A model generated the notes under the pieces. The model searched no databases and was not told the origin of the DNA. It worked only from the letters and a program-made list of their open reading frames with translations. Shown here piece after piece: positions 22,814 through 35,169 of a stretch of DNA of 64,000 nt. The position numbers and the translations under genes were made by a program. This stretch comes from Marsupella aquatica (taxonomy: Eukaryota; Marchantiophyta), in NCBI GenBank assembly GCA_973895155.1, contig OZ316894.1:15562001-15626000 (forward strand), written 5' to 3'. The first letter of the stretch is position 1; every line of letters begins with the position of its first letter.

Positions 22814-24805
22814 TCACACTTGGTCCTCATCGGCCTCAAGGTCATCTAGGTCTGATACAATAACATCTGGCTTCTTAGAAACAATGGAACGAGAACGTGG
22901 CACACAGGTGATGACAATTGACCACTCGGTGTCTAAAGGGTATGGAATGTAGAAACATTGCTCCAAGTGTGATGGAAAAGCAAATGGTTCTGATGTTTGC
23001 CAATGAGATGCTTGAACACTAGTGGCACTTGTCTTCAACCGTGTAAACCCACTCTCATCTTGAAGTACAATGCAATTTTGACCAACAAGGTTCACTTTGA
23101 ACCACTTGCACTTGAAGACATATTCCTCCAACTTTGAATGGTTGTCATATGATACCACCAAGATCTCCTCTATCTTCCCATAGTGTGGCACAACATCTCT
23201 AACAATGTTCCTGTCATGGCGGCTGCTTCTAGAGTCTTGAGAAAATTCCCCTTGAACTCCACAATCAAAAGTACGACCCCTCTTCTCATCAAGGGAAGAA
23301 ACCCTGAAATTAACAAAACCCACAAATTTTTATTACACAAAAGATACCATTAATGTAATAATCATCAAAATATGACACCCATCCCTAAATAGCCAAAACC
23401 CACATGGCCTATGGCATAAATATAGAAACCAACATTACAGTTATGGATGTCATTAATGATAATAGAAAGTTTTTAAACAATAGAAATAACTAATCAAAAT
23501 AAGGTCTACATGAATTAATAGAGGAAGAAAGGTTAGGTACTAGTGGACCTGAAGTGTCTCCCTTGTGTCCACATAGCCGTCTTGGATGTCACCACTCTCA
23601 AAGGGCCATGAACAATGGTCCGAACGTCATCTGTGATGGTAGGAAAGTGGGACACATCTCCTCCTTGTGTCACCATGTCATCCAACTCAAGCAACTTTTG
23701 CTTCATATACTCATGCATCTTAGGAAAAATTCTTGCTCTTTGACTTGTTCTCTTGACATTCTCATAAAACTCTCTCCATTTCTCCATGATATTATTATTA
23801 CTCAACATAAATGTTGTCAACTGTGACCACTCTGTTGATGTCAACATGCGTGTTTTTGTGGCACCTGTTAAACGGTCCTCCTCCTCTTCTCTTTCCTCCA
23901 TCCAAGTACGTGGACAAGTAGGATCAATGGTGGCCAAGATGTTACTACAATAAAACATACTCTCTGCTGCCAAGTATCCTATAGCTATGCTTCCCTCCAC
24001 CCGTGCACGGTTACGTACATAAGCCTTCAACACCGCCATGTAATGCTCAAGCCAATACATCCATCTACAATGCACTGGACTAGCAATGGCAACCTCCCAC
24101 ACAAGATGCACAAGTAAATGAACCTGACAATCAAAGAAGGAAGGAGGAAGGGCTTTCTCCAACTTGCATACCACCTTAGCTGCCAATACCTCCATCCCAG
24201 GGATCTCTTCTACATATATCTCCTTTGAGCATATCCATCTCAACAAACGACCCAATGACCAGATGACATCTAGCACTCTTCACTCCCTATACCTATAATT
24301 GCCACTAGCAATATATGCTGCAATAGGCGATGATAGTCATGTGTCTTCAGAGATCGTGGCCACTTGTGATTGTCCTCCATCCCAAAAACTTTCCGAAGGT
24401 TGGCACCATAGCCTGTAGGGAACCGCATCTCTCCTATACGGTTCCAAAATTCACGTCTTTGGCCAACACTCAACACCCAAGGAGCAGAAGGATGATTCTC
24501 CACACCTGTGATAGGATCAGTTGTCACCCAAACATCTGGATGCATTTCCATCTCCTTGCATGCCTCCCTAAAATTAGTGTCCTTCTCCCCATAAAAATGC
24601 TTTATCAAAGCCTTCCCCACATTTCCCTCTATGTGCATGGGGTCTAAGAGATGGCGGATCTTCAACTCAGACCAATAGGGCAAAGTGGCTAGTATACTCC
24701 ACCTGGTCAAACCTGTCCTATCAAAGGTGAAGGAATCATTTGGGTCTACCACCCTATCAGCTAGTGACTTCCAATGTGCAAAACTTGTTGCATCAAGAAT
24801 TTCAC
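22814..24805 (-). pseudogene. CACTA-1 TNP2-type transposase, C-terminal block
   Basis: From 24,805 leftward: EILDATSFAHWKSLAD, HLLDPMHIEGNVGKALIKH and LKTHDYHRLLQHIL belong to the Transposase_21/TNP2 core. LPPSFFDCQVHLLVHLVWE and RWMYWLEHYMAVLK are DUF4218 signatures (24,276-23,533). GQNCIVLQDESG and FAFPSHLEQCFYI mark DUF4216 (23,323-22,814), after which the gene ends in an acidic tail. A shift near 24,275 joins the first two frames imperfectly. The protein would bind element ends and catalyse cut-and-paste transposition. CACTA-2 is inserted exactly at 24,806, and the gene continues at 42,283. Confidence 0.8.
24803..24805. other. Target-site duplication of CACTA-2, left (CAC)
   Basis: CAC precedes the CACTA terminus and recurs at 42,283-42,285. 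Three-base duplications are the rule for the superfamily. Confidence 0.75.
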
Positions 24806-25120
24806 CACTAGTAGAAACCGGGGGGTATTTAGACCCCATTAAACGACTATTCAGTACCGTATAGGACTTGGAAACGATTGGGAAGGACTCCAGTCCTTTA
24901 TAGGACTGTGAGTCGTATGTTTTGTTACTATAATCAACTGAGTCCTTTATAGAACTGGTTTATAAGTCGTTTAATAGACTGGATTTTCAGTCTATTTTAG
25001 TCTTTGTGTGGGTAGCTTTGGTGAGTCGTTTTCAGTCTTTTATGGGCTGAGATGGTGAGTCGTTGGGAACGACTAAAAAGGTTATGGAGGGTAGTCTTTA
25101 AATATACTTTGTGGGGTATG
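24806..25120. repeat. CACTA-2 left terminus and subterminal repeats
   Basis: After the terminal 18 bases come many AGTCNTTT/GACT units (AGTCCTTTATAGGACTG, AGTCGTTTAATAGACTGG, AGTCGTTGGGAACGACT), several of them small palindromes. They are likely transposase-binding sites. Related AGTCTTTT units occur at the right end. Confidence 0.75.
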
Positions 25121-25820
25121 TATAAGTCTTTCATGTCAACTGGATATGAGTGATGAAGACCCCACTATACTACTTGGAATGAACCCACTCTTGTGCACAA
25201 ATAACATATTGCATTCATGTTTTATTGTGTACTTGGAATGAACTCACTCTATAAGTTCACCATTCATCATGTTAACATTAGAATACATAATTTCAGAAAG
25301 CCATCTTCTATACCATGTACACTAATATGAATTCACAGATTCAAACTTCATAGACTACAAAGAAGGTCACAAAGTATTCCTCTATACCATACACACTAAT
25401 ACTGAAATGATACAAAACAGATTCAAGTATCATAGACAATCACCATAGAGCCATAGTTTGACATCAATCACTTGTTTCATACATACAGAATTCAGAAATA
25501 TCAATGTCACACACAACGGCTCCTTCATCCTCTTTACCAAATGGAAAAATTGGTACAGATATTTCTTGGATCTTTCCAAGGCAATGTCAAAATGTGACAC
25601 AATTCACATGATTCTATCTACACTTGCATTCAGTCACTGCAGACTAACACACTCTGATGGCCAGAGCACAAGAGATCCTACTGCATCTGCAATTATTTCC
25701 TGAGGTGGATCATCGTCTCTATTCGGAAATGGCAAATTACAATCAGATACAATCACTGTAGTCAACAACACTACTACATGGTCATCCGGGACCACTTTGC
25801 CATGGAATTTTGCATGATCC
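25120..25820. other. CACTA-2 spacer, no gene seen
   Basis: AT-rich sequence between the subterminal repeats and the end of the TNPA-like gene; probably 3' untranslated and intergenic sequence. Confidence 0.4.
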
Positions 25821-25822
25821 GG

Positions 25823-28805
25823 TCACAAAATGCCTGTACCCACACATACCTGCGAGTCATCCTCCCATGATAGAAGATTATGGACTGGCTCTGCTGTGGC
25901 TATCACCTCCACCTTACCCTGGCTATTTTTCTTGGCTTTCCTGGGTGGCTTATACATGACATTATTCATACCTTGGTTGCGAGTCATGACTTTGGCACGA
26001 GTGTTTTGTGCTGGTGATCGAGAATTGGCTACACTCTTCTTCAAAGAATCTGCATCCATATTTGACACTTCTGATTGTGTAGCAGGATTTCCCTGCGACA
26101 TCATCTCAGTATCTGCCAACATTGTACTTGCTTCAATTGAAGCATCTACAATCTTACTTGCATCCAATGTTGCTCCCAAGTTTCGAAGTCGCTTCACCCT
26201 GCTCCCACTTGGTTGAGAGTCTGTCAACTCTGCATCAACTACAATTCAGTGTCATGTCCAACATAAGTCAATCACTCATCACATGTGCTAAATGTACATG
26301 TCACCAACCACAAAGTTGTCACTATCTCCTTACCATTATGAACAGCCTTCTTCCCCTTCTTTGCCATTGCCATATGCTCCATGTCTGCTTCTGTTGATCA
26401 ATAAACACACCACAATATTCACGTTGAATCTATTAACCACTGAATTGTTGCTCACCATTCATATAGAGGAATTTAAAGCATCAGCTTACCTGATACCTCC
26501 TTGGCTATGGTCACTGAGGCATTGGGCACATCTTCTTCATTATTGCTCTTTGAATCACCTGATACATCAATCATGATGTCACTTCAGATCCCAGTTCATC
26601 CAACCAGTTCTTACAGAAAAGATTACCTCCAACCGGCTTAAGCTTCACAAAACTCCATGCACTTTTCAAATGTAATGTACTGGATCATAGCAGGTTACCT
26701 GTCTCAGCAACCTTCTTGCCCTTCTGCTTACTGATTACAGGGTCCTTCTCTGCCTCCACTCTTCCTGCATTCAAACCATTCACTCAATTCATGAAAACTT
26801 ACTTCTAACATTTGAACATAGGACACAATGAATAATGGGCCGGTGTCATTTCCATACCTGTGTCAGATTTGCCAATTCCCTTTTTTGTTAACAAGGGCAC
26901 ACTTTGTACAATGTTGCCCTCATTGTTTGGTTGGGAACCACCCAATTTTTCAATCACAAGCTTGAAATTAGATTCCACTGATGCAAGAAGGTTCGCTACA
27001 GATGCCTCCACAATATCCAAACGATCAACCAATTTACTTTCCACTCGAGGGAGTCCACACTCTAATGACTTCAACCGTTCACACATCTCTGTGAGAGTTG
27101 TAACAGTTCCCTGTCATAACACAGCTTACATATCTCAGATAACTGTCCCCAAGAACTGGTTGCTTACTTCCTACTACATTTCTTTCTGATGCTCAAGGCC
27201 AAATAGTCACAGAACATACAGAATTACAACATAATCACCTGTTTGGAAGTTACACTTGTCACCTCACTCCTTTGTTTCATGAACTCCTCTCTCACTTCTT
27301 GTGCTGATGGTTCTTCACCTGTCAATTTCTTCTGCAGTCCACATCAACATACATATGAATGAAACCAAGTGTTGATTGTCAATGAAAATGTAATAATGGT
27401 AGTAAGATGATAAGTTTGAGGCTTACTATCAGGCATGTCACTGCCTTACCAATTGTTCTTTCACTGGAGCATAACTTCCTCTCCCAGCCTGTGAAAGGTG
27501 TTTCACTTTGCCTCGAGCATTTGACATCAGTTCACTCTTGCTCTGTCCAGCCTCCGACATGAACCCTTTGATTAACCGTGTCCATTGATCCAGTTCCAAT
27601 GATGGGGGTGGTGGCATTCTCCTGTTAGAACCATTGTCTATCCACATCCTTTTCAACCTATGCCTCTCTTGTTTCAAAATCCTCATTGCATAATCTGATA
27701 TGCAATCTTCAACTGGGCCCTTACCATCATTACCAACATACTCCCACCGTTCAAGAATGTCCTTGCAGATAGCAGCCCAATCAGCTTTGTTCTGACTCCT
27801 AAACTCTGTAATGCTCAAATCTAACCAACGCAATACTTCTCCTCTTAGGTCAGAATGCCAACGGTTCTTACCATCACATGTGGGAGTTATCCAACCTTCG
27901 GAATTCACTTCTACTTTACCAAATTTGTTACTGTCTCTTGCCTTGGTACTCCCTGAAGCGCTACTAGGTGTCCCTCCACGGCCTGGTGTCCCCCCATGGC
28001 CTGGGGTCCCTCCACGGCCTGATCTCCCCCCACGGCCTCGATTGCATTGTCCAAACCTCCTTGGAGTCCCTGCACATTTACAGGATCCATTTACAGTCAC
28101 TTACATTAGGTAAGTATGAATCATAAATCCCGCTGCCAAATATACAGTGGACTTCAGAGCAATTATGCAATGACCAAGTTACCTCTCCCTTGGCGCATAG
28201 ATGGTTCTGGACCACCTATCCTATTGCTTTGTCTTGATGAATTAGGGGCGTTTCTCCCGCCTGTGAATGATTGCCTCCTATCTGAACGTGGATGGCCTTT
28301 GTTGTTTTCGTGATTGTCCCAATCAGAGTCTGCATACCAACAGGTACATGCCACACTCATGGACCTGTAAGATAAACTCTTTGCCCTAGCTACACATCAG
28401 ATAAGTGCATATTGAGCTAAATCTCTACTACCATCACAAAATCACTAGCACAAGGCACTTACTTGTCCAATCATCCTCCTCACCTTTCCATTGCCCTCTG
28501 TACCCGTCTCTACCACGCTCTGGGTGTTCATATTCATCCCATCCATCTTCTGCTCCATCATAGTCATCATCATAATCATCAGGCGTCCCTTGCCAATAAC
28601 TCTGGCTCCTTCTAGGGTATGGATTATGTGATTTCTCTCTAGCTGCCCACCTACCTGGGACTTGATGAGGGCCCTGTGCATCTTGCACAGGTGCATTTTT
28701 CTGTGAGCCCCTTGCATCTGGGTCTCCATCCATATCCAATCTTTCCTCTTCACCCCACTCTCCAAGCCCCATGTCTGTCTCCATGTCATCACCCTCTTCC
28801 CCCAT
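25823..28805 (-). CDS. CACTA-2 TNPA-like DNA-binding protein (multi-exon)
   Basis: A minus-strand gene downstream of TNP2. The first recognised exon (28,805 to about 28,469) is acidic, with MGEEGDDMETDMGLGEW and RGQWKGEEDDW, and ends at GTAAGT. A second exon (about 28,331-28,190) has SDWDNHENNKGHPRSD. A third (about 28,067-27,438) begins with GRGGTP tandem repeats (an RG-rich stretch) and continues with a tryptophan-rich, basic segment (VLRWLDLSITEF, DWAAICKDILERWEYVG, RHRLKRMWID), which resembles the plant Ptta/En-Spm 'Transposase_24' DNA-binding region. Exons at about 27,086-26,850 (VESKLVDRLDIVEAS, coiled-coil-like) and 26,227-25,823 (ending LSWEDDSQVC) follow. By analogy with En/Spm it should bind the subterminal repeats. 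Exon edges beyond those named are estimates. Confidence 0.6.
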
Positions 28806-28982
28806 AGCTTCTGCACAGCACCCACAACCAAACAGGGAGAATCAGCACACTAAATTCAAAGTATCAATCAATTTCATGCATATCCAACTATCCTAAACAT
28901 CATTCCAGGCAGCAATTCCCGTTCTATGACTCTGTGCAGGTAGTCATCCTCAACCTCATACTTGCCAATCGCCAGCTGTTGC

Positions 28983-31900
28983 CTATTGCAAATCATCAAT
29001 CTCATCATATTCCATTTGCCCAGGTTCATCATATGTCTCTCTCAATGTTAAGGGGATGTAGTCAGTCCCTGCCCGAGTTGGAAGTACAGTCTCATGACTA
29101 GGATGCTCGAATGCAGCATGGTCATCCAAACTGAACTCTACTTTACTTCCATCCATCCGCCTGTTCCGTGCTTGGCTATGGCATACCACCCTCCAGCCAT
29201 GTGACTCCTCCACATCTGCAAAGAAAGCCTGTTCAACTTGGCTAGGGAAAACAAAAGGCTCAGACCATTCTGGTACTCTGGACCTAAAATTGGCCAACAA
29301 GAACCCATCATGATCACTCTTCATGGTGGCCCTTGGTCTCTGCCACTCTGATTTCACCCATGATCCCTTCATCAATATCACTGGGACACTTGTGTTACCA
29401 TAATTCAACACCCAAATGTCGGTCAACTCCCCCACGTAACCCATCTTCATCCACCCCCTCTGTTCTTCAGAGGTTCTCTGCTCAAACACAGAAATCAAAC
29501 CACAATCATATGATACACAATGGTCACCCTGCTCATCCCTCACTCGATAATGATTTCCATAAGCTCTCATCCGTTTGTAGGTCAGAATAGACAATCGTGG
29601 TGGCACAGATAGAAGATACAAATCCTTCTCCATATCTGGGTGATGTCTACTATGCTCTCGAATTGTCACCCGAATCCACTGCTCGAACTGTGGGAAGGGA
29701 TCCTGCTGCCCAGAGTGTGCAGCTTTTTGCATATCATATTCCCTGCAATATGAGGTACAGGCATAGTTAGGTCTAAACAACACATGACAACCTAAGATCA
29801 CCCTTGGAACAGACAAGAAGCATCACAACAAAGGCAAGTCAATTCAATCACTCACCTCCACCATGGTTGCATAGGCTCTGTGTTTGCCAGCACATATGAA
29901 TGAGCCTTGTCTCGAATCGCAACAGGCAGCTGAACAGCACGTCCCACACCTTCAACAACCTCGCCACTCACTCCATCATCTTCACCAGATTTCCAAACTC
30001 TTGTCATAGCTTCACCAGACCCAGCCATGTACTCTGTTAGGAATCCCAACGTCTCATCCTTAATGTACCCCAATGCCATGGAAGCCTCTGGCCTGTAGTA
30101 TGTTCTCACATGACCTTTCAACAACTTCATGTATCGCTCCATAGGGTACATCCATCTGGTACTGACTGGCCCATACTGCCCTAGCTCTTCTACCACATGG
30201 ATTAGGAGATGAGTCATAACATCAAAGAAAGCAGGGGGGAAGTATATCTCCAAGTCACAGAGGACATAAGCAGCATCCTGCTTCAACTGCTCCAATCCTT
30301 GGGGATCCCACACTTTCACACATATACAGCGAAATACATTGCACAGTCAAAGAATGACATTACGGATTGGTTTCTGCATGAGACCTCTGAGGCATAGGGG
30401 CAGAATGTGCTGCATCAACACATGGTAGTCATGTGTTTTCATACTGCCAAGTTTATTCTTTGTAATATGCTTCTTGAAGGCACCAGCATAGCCAGAGGGC
30501 ACTTTCAGACAGCTCAATCTATACAAGAATGTCTTCCATTCATCCTGTGTGCACACATAGGGAGCTTGGAACTTGAGAAGTACATTGGGATTGCTTGCAT
30601 GGGGCTTCAACCAAAGGTGAGGGCGAATCCCCTTCTGTTGCATATCAGCTCGAACTGCTCCTGTATCTTTCTCACCCGACAAGAACTTCAGCAAGCTCTC
30701 ACAAATATTTTTCTCAATGTGCATGACGTCCACATTGTGTTTGCTGGGCTCGAATTCCTGCACTCCACAAAGCAAAGAATTCAACAACAGAAACACTAAT
30801 TAACCACATAGGAGGATTGTAACCAACATCAATCCACCATTGCTCCAATCTAAAATTGCAATCATACAGGGGCTGGAGGCTAAGTACATTACCCTCCAGT
30901 ACTCCAACTCCAAGTCCATCAAGGTCTGTCTTTTCACACCGTGTTTCACCACTGGATCCTCAGGTTCTCGATCAGTGGCACTTCTCTTGTCCCAATCAGC
31001 CTTCCTGGCTGCCCACCTCAGGACTTGCTCTCTGGTGACCCTCTGTGGTGGGCCACAAAGCTCTGTTTTGTTGTTGAAGTGTGCAATTTGAGACCGTGTG
31101 TGCCTGTAAGGATGATCAACAGGCAGATACCTTCTATGCCCCTGAAATTTCATACTGTGCAGGGCATGCGACCACTCACTTGTCACATTTTTCCCACATG
31201 GTGTGCACCCCACATAGCCCTTTGTCACTCATCCAGATATGATGCCATGGCCTGGGTAATCTGCTATATCCAGCAAACAAATTGCATGCAGTCTAAAGGG
31301 GCTGGGTTGAAGAAGCCCCTTCAGAACATCATGGGTTAACACCCCTTCTATCCACAAAGTCTTCCACTCTTCCACTGCTGGAGCCAACATGATATCTATG
31401 AATTGCTCGGTCACAGAAGCTGGTCCAGGGATTAACAGCACCATCATGACAAAAAACCTCTTTGTAGTCATCCATGGGGGAAGGTTGTAATTTAGCAGCG
31501 TAACCGGCCAACATGAATAACGGTTGTTTTTGTCTCCAAATGGGTTTACTCCATCCAGTGATAGACCAAATCTAAAGTTCCGCTTCTCTGCAGCAAACTA
31601 TGGCCACCTCTCATCAACAAATTTCCAATGGTTGGAATCTCCAATGTGACGCTGCAGGCCATCACTGCTCTTGTTATCAGGAGTCCATGTCATCAGCTTG
31701 GAAATGGCAGGGCATCTAAACAGACGTTGTAGTCTAGGAATGAGAGGAAAATGATGAAGAACCTTGGCAGGGTGTGTACATTTCCCTACATTCTTGTACC
31801 TGTGCTTACCACAATGAGGGCATGTCAATTTATCTGCATGCTCTTTGCGAAAGAGAACACACCCATCAGGGCATGCGTCAATAGACACATAGTTCAGCCC

Positions 31901-32683
31901 AAGGTTAGACATCAATTTCCTAGCCTCGTACATAGTTTTTGGAATTGAATTACCATCTGGTAACACATTTCGGCGCAGGAAGGTCAACAACTCTGTCACA
32001 AATATATTGGGAACATTGTGATTGCCACAGATGTTCAACAACAACACGACAAAACCCAGCTTGGAGCAGTTCGACCCCTCGTAGATAGGAATGCAAGCTT
32101 CTTTGATGTGTTTTGGGCCCCCAAACACCCACTCCCTCTCTGCTGCACCTTCCCCAATGTCAAAGTCAGGTTCAGCTTGGCCGTCGCCAATGTGTGGCTG
32201 CGGTTCATTGTCCTCTTCTGATTCCACTGTGTCGTAAAAAGCATCAAGGTCTTCAAAAATCTCTTGAACCATTCTTGGGACATCCATCCCACCGTCCTCA
32301 GTGACTGCCTCTCCATCTCCATCTTGGTCATCCACGTTCTCATGTTGGACCCCAGGACCATCATTTGCACAGTCTATGTCCTGCTCTACGTAGTCTCTAC
32401 GCCTAGCTGTATTAGAATCCACAAAGTCAGCTCTCCACTCTTCATCAGAGGAGTCTTCTTCTGCTGGTACATTCCAAACCCTCCACCGAGGGTGCCTTTC
32501 ATGCCGCAGCAGGTGAAGGTGCACAGTGTTCAAACTCAACGACTTGAATCCTTGGCACTGTGTGCATGGGCATCTCATCCTCCTACTCCTACCTTGGGCG
32601 GCCCGGGCTTGTTCACGCATCCACAATTTAGAATCATGATGCCTAATCCTAAATGGGTTGTGAAGAGGCAACCTTGGAGCCAT
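28983..32683 (-). pseudogene. CACTA-2 TNP2 transposase (near complete, three stops)
   Basis: It starts at ATG 32,683 (MAPRLPLHNPFRIRHH; an upstream in-frame start at 32,695 is possible). N-terminal zinc-type module: RCPCTQCQGF and CPDGCVLFRKEHADK..CPHCGKHRYK. Core: LLNYNLPPW, LLIPGPASV, LLDIADYPGHG, VGCTPCGKNV. After an intron ending GTGCAG near 30,758 come NVDVMHIEKNICESLLKF and MKTHDYHVLMQHILP. DUF4218 (30,319-29,857): PPAFFDVMTHLLIHVVEE and RWMYPMERYMKLLKGH. An intron with GTGAGT leads to the DUF4216 exon (about 29,751-28,983): WVKSEWQRPRA and FVFPSQVEQAFF. In-frame stops lie at 31,598 (TAG), 31,229 (TGA) and 30,347 (TGA). Each fits C-to-T or G-to-A decay, so the copy is probably inactive but not old. 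Confidence 0.85.
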
Positions 32684-33009
32684 CACTATACACACGCACT
32701 CAGCACCCTGTCATTTTATTATGCAAGTGAAAAATACACTTCCTGTTAAGGATTTCACCCCCGACTGTACTTGCCAAAATACGTAACGTTCCAAAAAAAC
32801 AAAAAAACAAAAAATATAGGTGCCTGAGTCATGTACCTATTCTCAAGTGAATGAGACAAAATTCCTAAATGTTTGAGGGTGTCAACTCCTCCGCTGTCCT
32901 CACATGTACTGCCTCTGCACGTACATCCATGACCATATCAGAGTCCAATCATGTATAGTCATAGACACAGGTGCAAGGTGCGAGACCGGTGTGAGATGTC
33001 CTCATCTTA

Positions 33010-33579
33010 CTACCACATCAAATACGGATACCAATCCTGTTGTCGATGCCACTCAGCCCTGAGGTACTCAGGCATGTACATTAAGTCATCAAGGTCTAAA
33101 CCCTGCTCATGCCATGGTGGTCTTCGATCTGTGCCTACAAGCAGTGGCAGCAGTGCCCTCCATGGTGCACATGTTGCTACCAAGTCCCTCCACTGGGTAC
33201 TAATTAGTCTATATTTGCAGATATCTTGTGCGCCAGACACCACAAGAACCCTCGGCCAGACATGTGTAAGAACTATATCATCTGCCAAATCAGGCAACAA
33301 GGAACCACCTACAGCATCGTGCTTGTCTAACTCATCTGCTGAAAAGTAAATGTCCTCTTCCAACTGTGCATCCTCATTCACCACAGCATTCACAACACAT
33401 CCAAGGTCTGCAGGCATTATCTCGGATGGAGCTACACTCTGTCTGGTTACCAATCCACACAAGTAAGCCCAAGCAGTAGCCATGCACGATGCAACCCGTA
33501 GGAGGACCCTACATAGGGCCTGACGGTCTGGAAGAGGCAGCATACCCACCAAAGTCTTCAGCCAAATAGAGCCCAGCAA
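33010..33579 (-). CDS. F-box-like protein carried by CACTA-2
   Basis: An uninterrupted ORF of 189 codons. The first 110 residues are not recognised (PLPDRQALCRVLLRVASC). Residues about 120-165 read LLPDLADDIVLTHVWPRVL then YRLISTQWRDLVATCAPW, which fits an F-box: a leucine-proline start, a spaced hydrophobic pattern and a conserved Arg-x-x-Ser-x-x-Trp. F-box proteins link substrates to SCF ubiquitin ligases through SKP1. The C-terminal 25 residues are tryptophan-rich (PPWHEQGL, YLRAEWHRQQDW). No intron is evident. It lies 0.3 kb upstream of TNP2 and about 140 bases downstream of the BRCT ORF, all on one strand. The F-box assignment is by eye and moderate. Confidence 0.55.
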   Translation of the reverse strand: MLGSIWLKTLVGMLPLPDRQALCRVLLRVASCMATAWAYLCGLVTRQSVAPSEIMPADLGCVVNAVVNEDAQLEEDIYFSADELDKHDAVGGSLLPDLADDIVLTHVWPRVLVVSGAQDICKYRLISTQWRDLVATCAPWRALLPLLVGTDRRPPWHEQGLDLDDLMYMPEYLRAEWHRQQDWYPYLMW

Positions 33580-33719
33580 GTAGATTCACAGTCACACCCC
33601 ACGCAGCAGGAAACAACAATCACTTCAACTGTGACCAACCATGACAAGATGAGTTAGTTCAAGGATCACATTTATTACAAAATTGTGATTTATACAAAAA
33701 TATGAGGGACTCCTACTCC

Positions 33720-34586
33720 TCACTCTCTCCCACCTTTGCTAAGCATACATCTCCGCTGAATCTTGGAGGGCCAGGCCTCAAAAATATCAAAGTCCCAAGC
33801 ATTCTGTCGCTTCCCTCTAGCTGCTGATTCCAGAAGCCAATCAGGGGAAAGCACCCAAAGATTGTTGTTCATGACAAAATCACGCACTGTTGTCTTAAAG
33901 AATTTTCTGCATATTTTCATGTATGACAGACCTACAACATGAGTGGAGGTTTCTGTTAGACTCTCCTCCACTGTCCCACCTAGCTCAACAACTATAGACT
34001 TGTACAGTCTGCACTTAGTCTCCCCAATTCCTTCTTCTGCAAATACCACACTGAACCCCTTCATAATGGTATTTCTCTCCTTGCCATGCTCATTCAATAT
34101 AGCATCTGCACGCATAGGATGGTGTCCTATGTTGACAACAGGTCCATATTGGACAGAAGCAAAGTTGGGTTTCTCTGCCGCTGCTTCATAGGCTTCCTTT
34201 TCAGCCAAAGCCTCTGCAGTGGCCTCCTTGACACTCTCCCACAACTCATATTGCTCAGTACTCTGTACACACCTATGTTTAACAGAATCGGTCAGCCAAG
34301 AGACTTCAACTACTTTTAGACCTTGGTTGGTAATGGCAGAATCAATGAAGGACCATGACCACTTGTTCATCACATCCAGCCATGTCCCCGCAACAACATG
34401 TGTAGTCTGTGGAGTGATGTCCTTGACTTCAGTCCCATGAAACTCTGAGAATCGTTTTTGTACGATTGGCCAACTCACTTGGGTGAACCCATAGTGGCCA
34501 GGAATCAAAATGGCTTTGATTCCAGCCAACAGAGGTGGGTGGTCAACCTTTGTACGTTTCCTAGAGGCCATGTACACACGGGCCAC
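33720..34586 (-). CDS. Tandem-BRCT protein carried by CACTA-2
   Basis: A 288-codon ORF without stops. A basic start (ASRKRTKVDHPP) is followed by BRCT 1 at residues about 18-105 (LLAGIKAILIPGHYG, TTHVVAGTW, LKVVEVSWLTDSVK), a charged alpha-helical linker (EATAEALAEKEAYEAAAEK), and BRCT 2 at about 175-265 (FSVVFAEEG, IVVELGGTVEE, STHVVGLSY, NNLWVLSPDWLLESAARGKR). The Gly-Gly turn and the Trp of the last helix of BRCT 2 are both present. BRCT domains bind phosphopeptides or DNA ends in repair and checkpoint proteins; BRCT 1 has a pol-lambda-like look. Role in the element is unknown: it could be captured host sequence or a cargo gene that acts at transposon-made breaks. Confidence 0.7.
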   Translation of the reverse strand: MARVYMASRKRTKVDHPPLLAGIKAILIPGHYGFTQVSWPIVQKRFSEFHGTEVKDITPQTTHVVAGTWLDVMNKWSWSFIDSAITNQGLKVVEVSWLTDSVKHRCVQSTEQYELWESVKEATAEALAEKEAYEAAAEKPNFASVQYGPVVNIGHHPMRADAILNEHGKERNTIMKGFSVVFAEEGIGETKCRLYKSIVVELGGTVEESLTETSTHVVGLSYMKICRKFFKTTVRDFVMNNNLWVLSPDWLLESAARGKRQNAWDFDIFEAWPSKIQRRCMLSKGGRE

Positions 34587-35169
34587 CTAATCACTGCAGA
34601 CCGGAAGATAATGCGTTCACCTGATAATCGGAGGGCCCTTAAAATGCTGCGTTTATAACTTGGTCCAGTCCAGTCGTCTGGTGAGTCTCTGCTCCGATTC
34701 CAAACGGGAGAAATATTGGGACAAACATACTAGACACCTGCAAGCATGCACCTCATAGTTTGAATATGTGCCTTCACAATATTGAAGGTGACAAGTGCAA
34801 TTGTTTTGTGATGCCACATACAGATGTTGTAAATGGGCAGACATTCAATGAGAATACAAAATGTTGGTACACTTTAAGGGAATTCTCGCAAATTAAATAG
34901 CCTTGTAACTTATATGCTCATAATGAGAAGTCCTGATTTAATTTAAGCAGTGTCATGTAAGTCGTGATCAAAATGATTGCAGAGTTAAAAAAGTTCCTAG
35001 AAGGCTTAAGGGGAGTTTTTGAAGGCATGTACCCAGGAACAAGTAATGAACTTAGGGTACTTGTTGCCTAAGCATCCTCTCCTACAGAGGTCCTTCTTCT
35101 CAAAATTGGAATGTGTGCAATCTCCAAGGTATCCACATCAGGTGCACTATGCATGTACATTATTCAGGT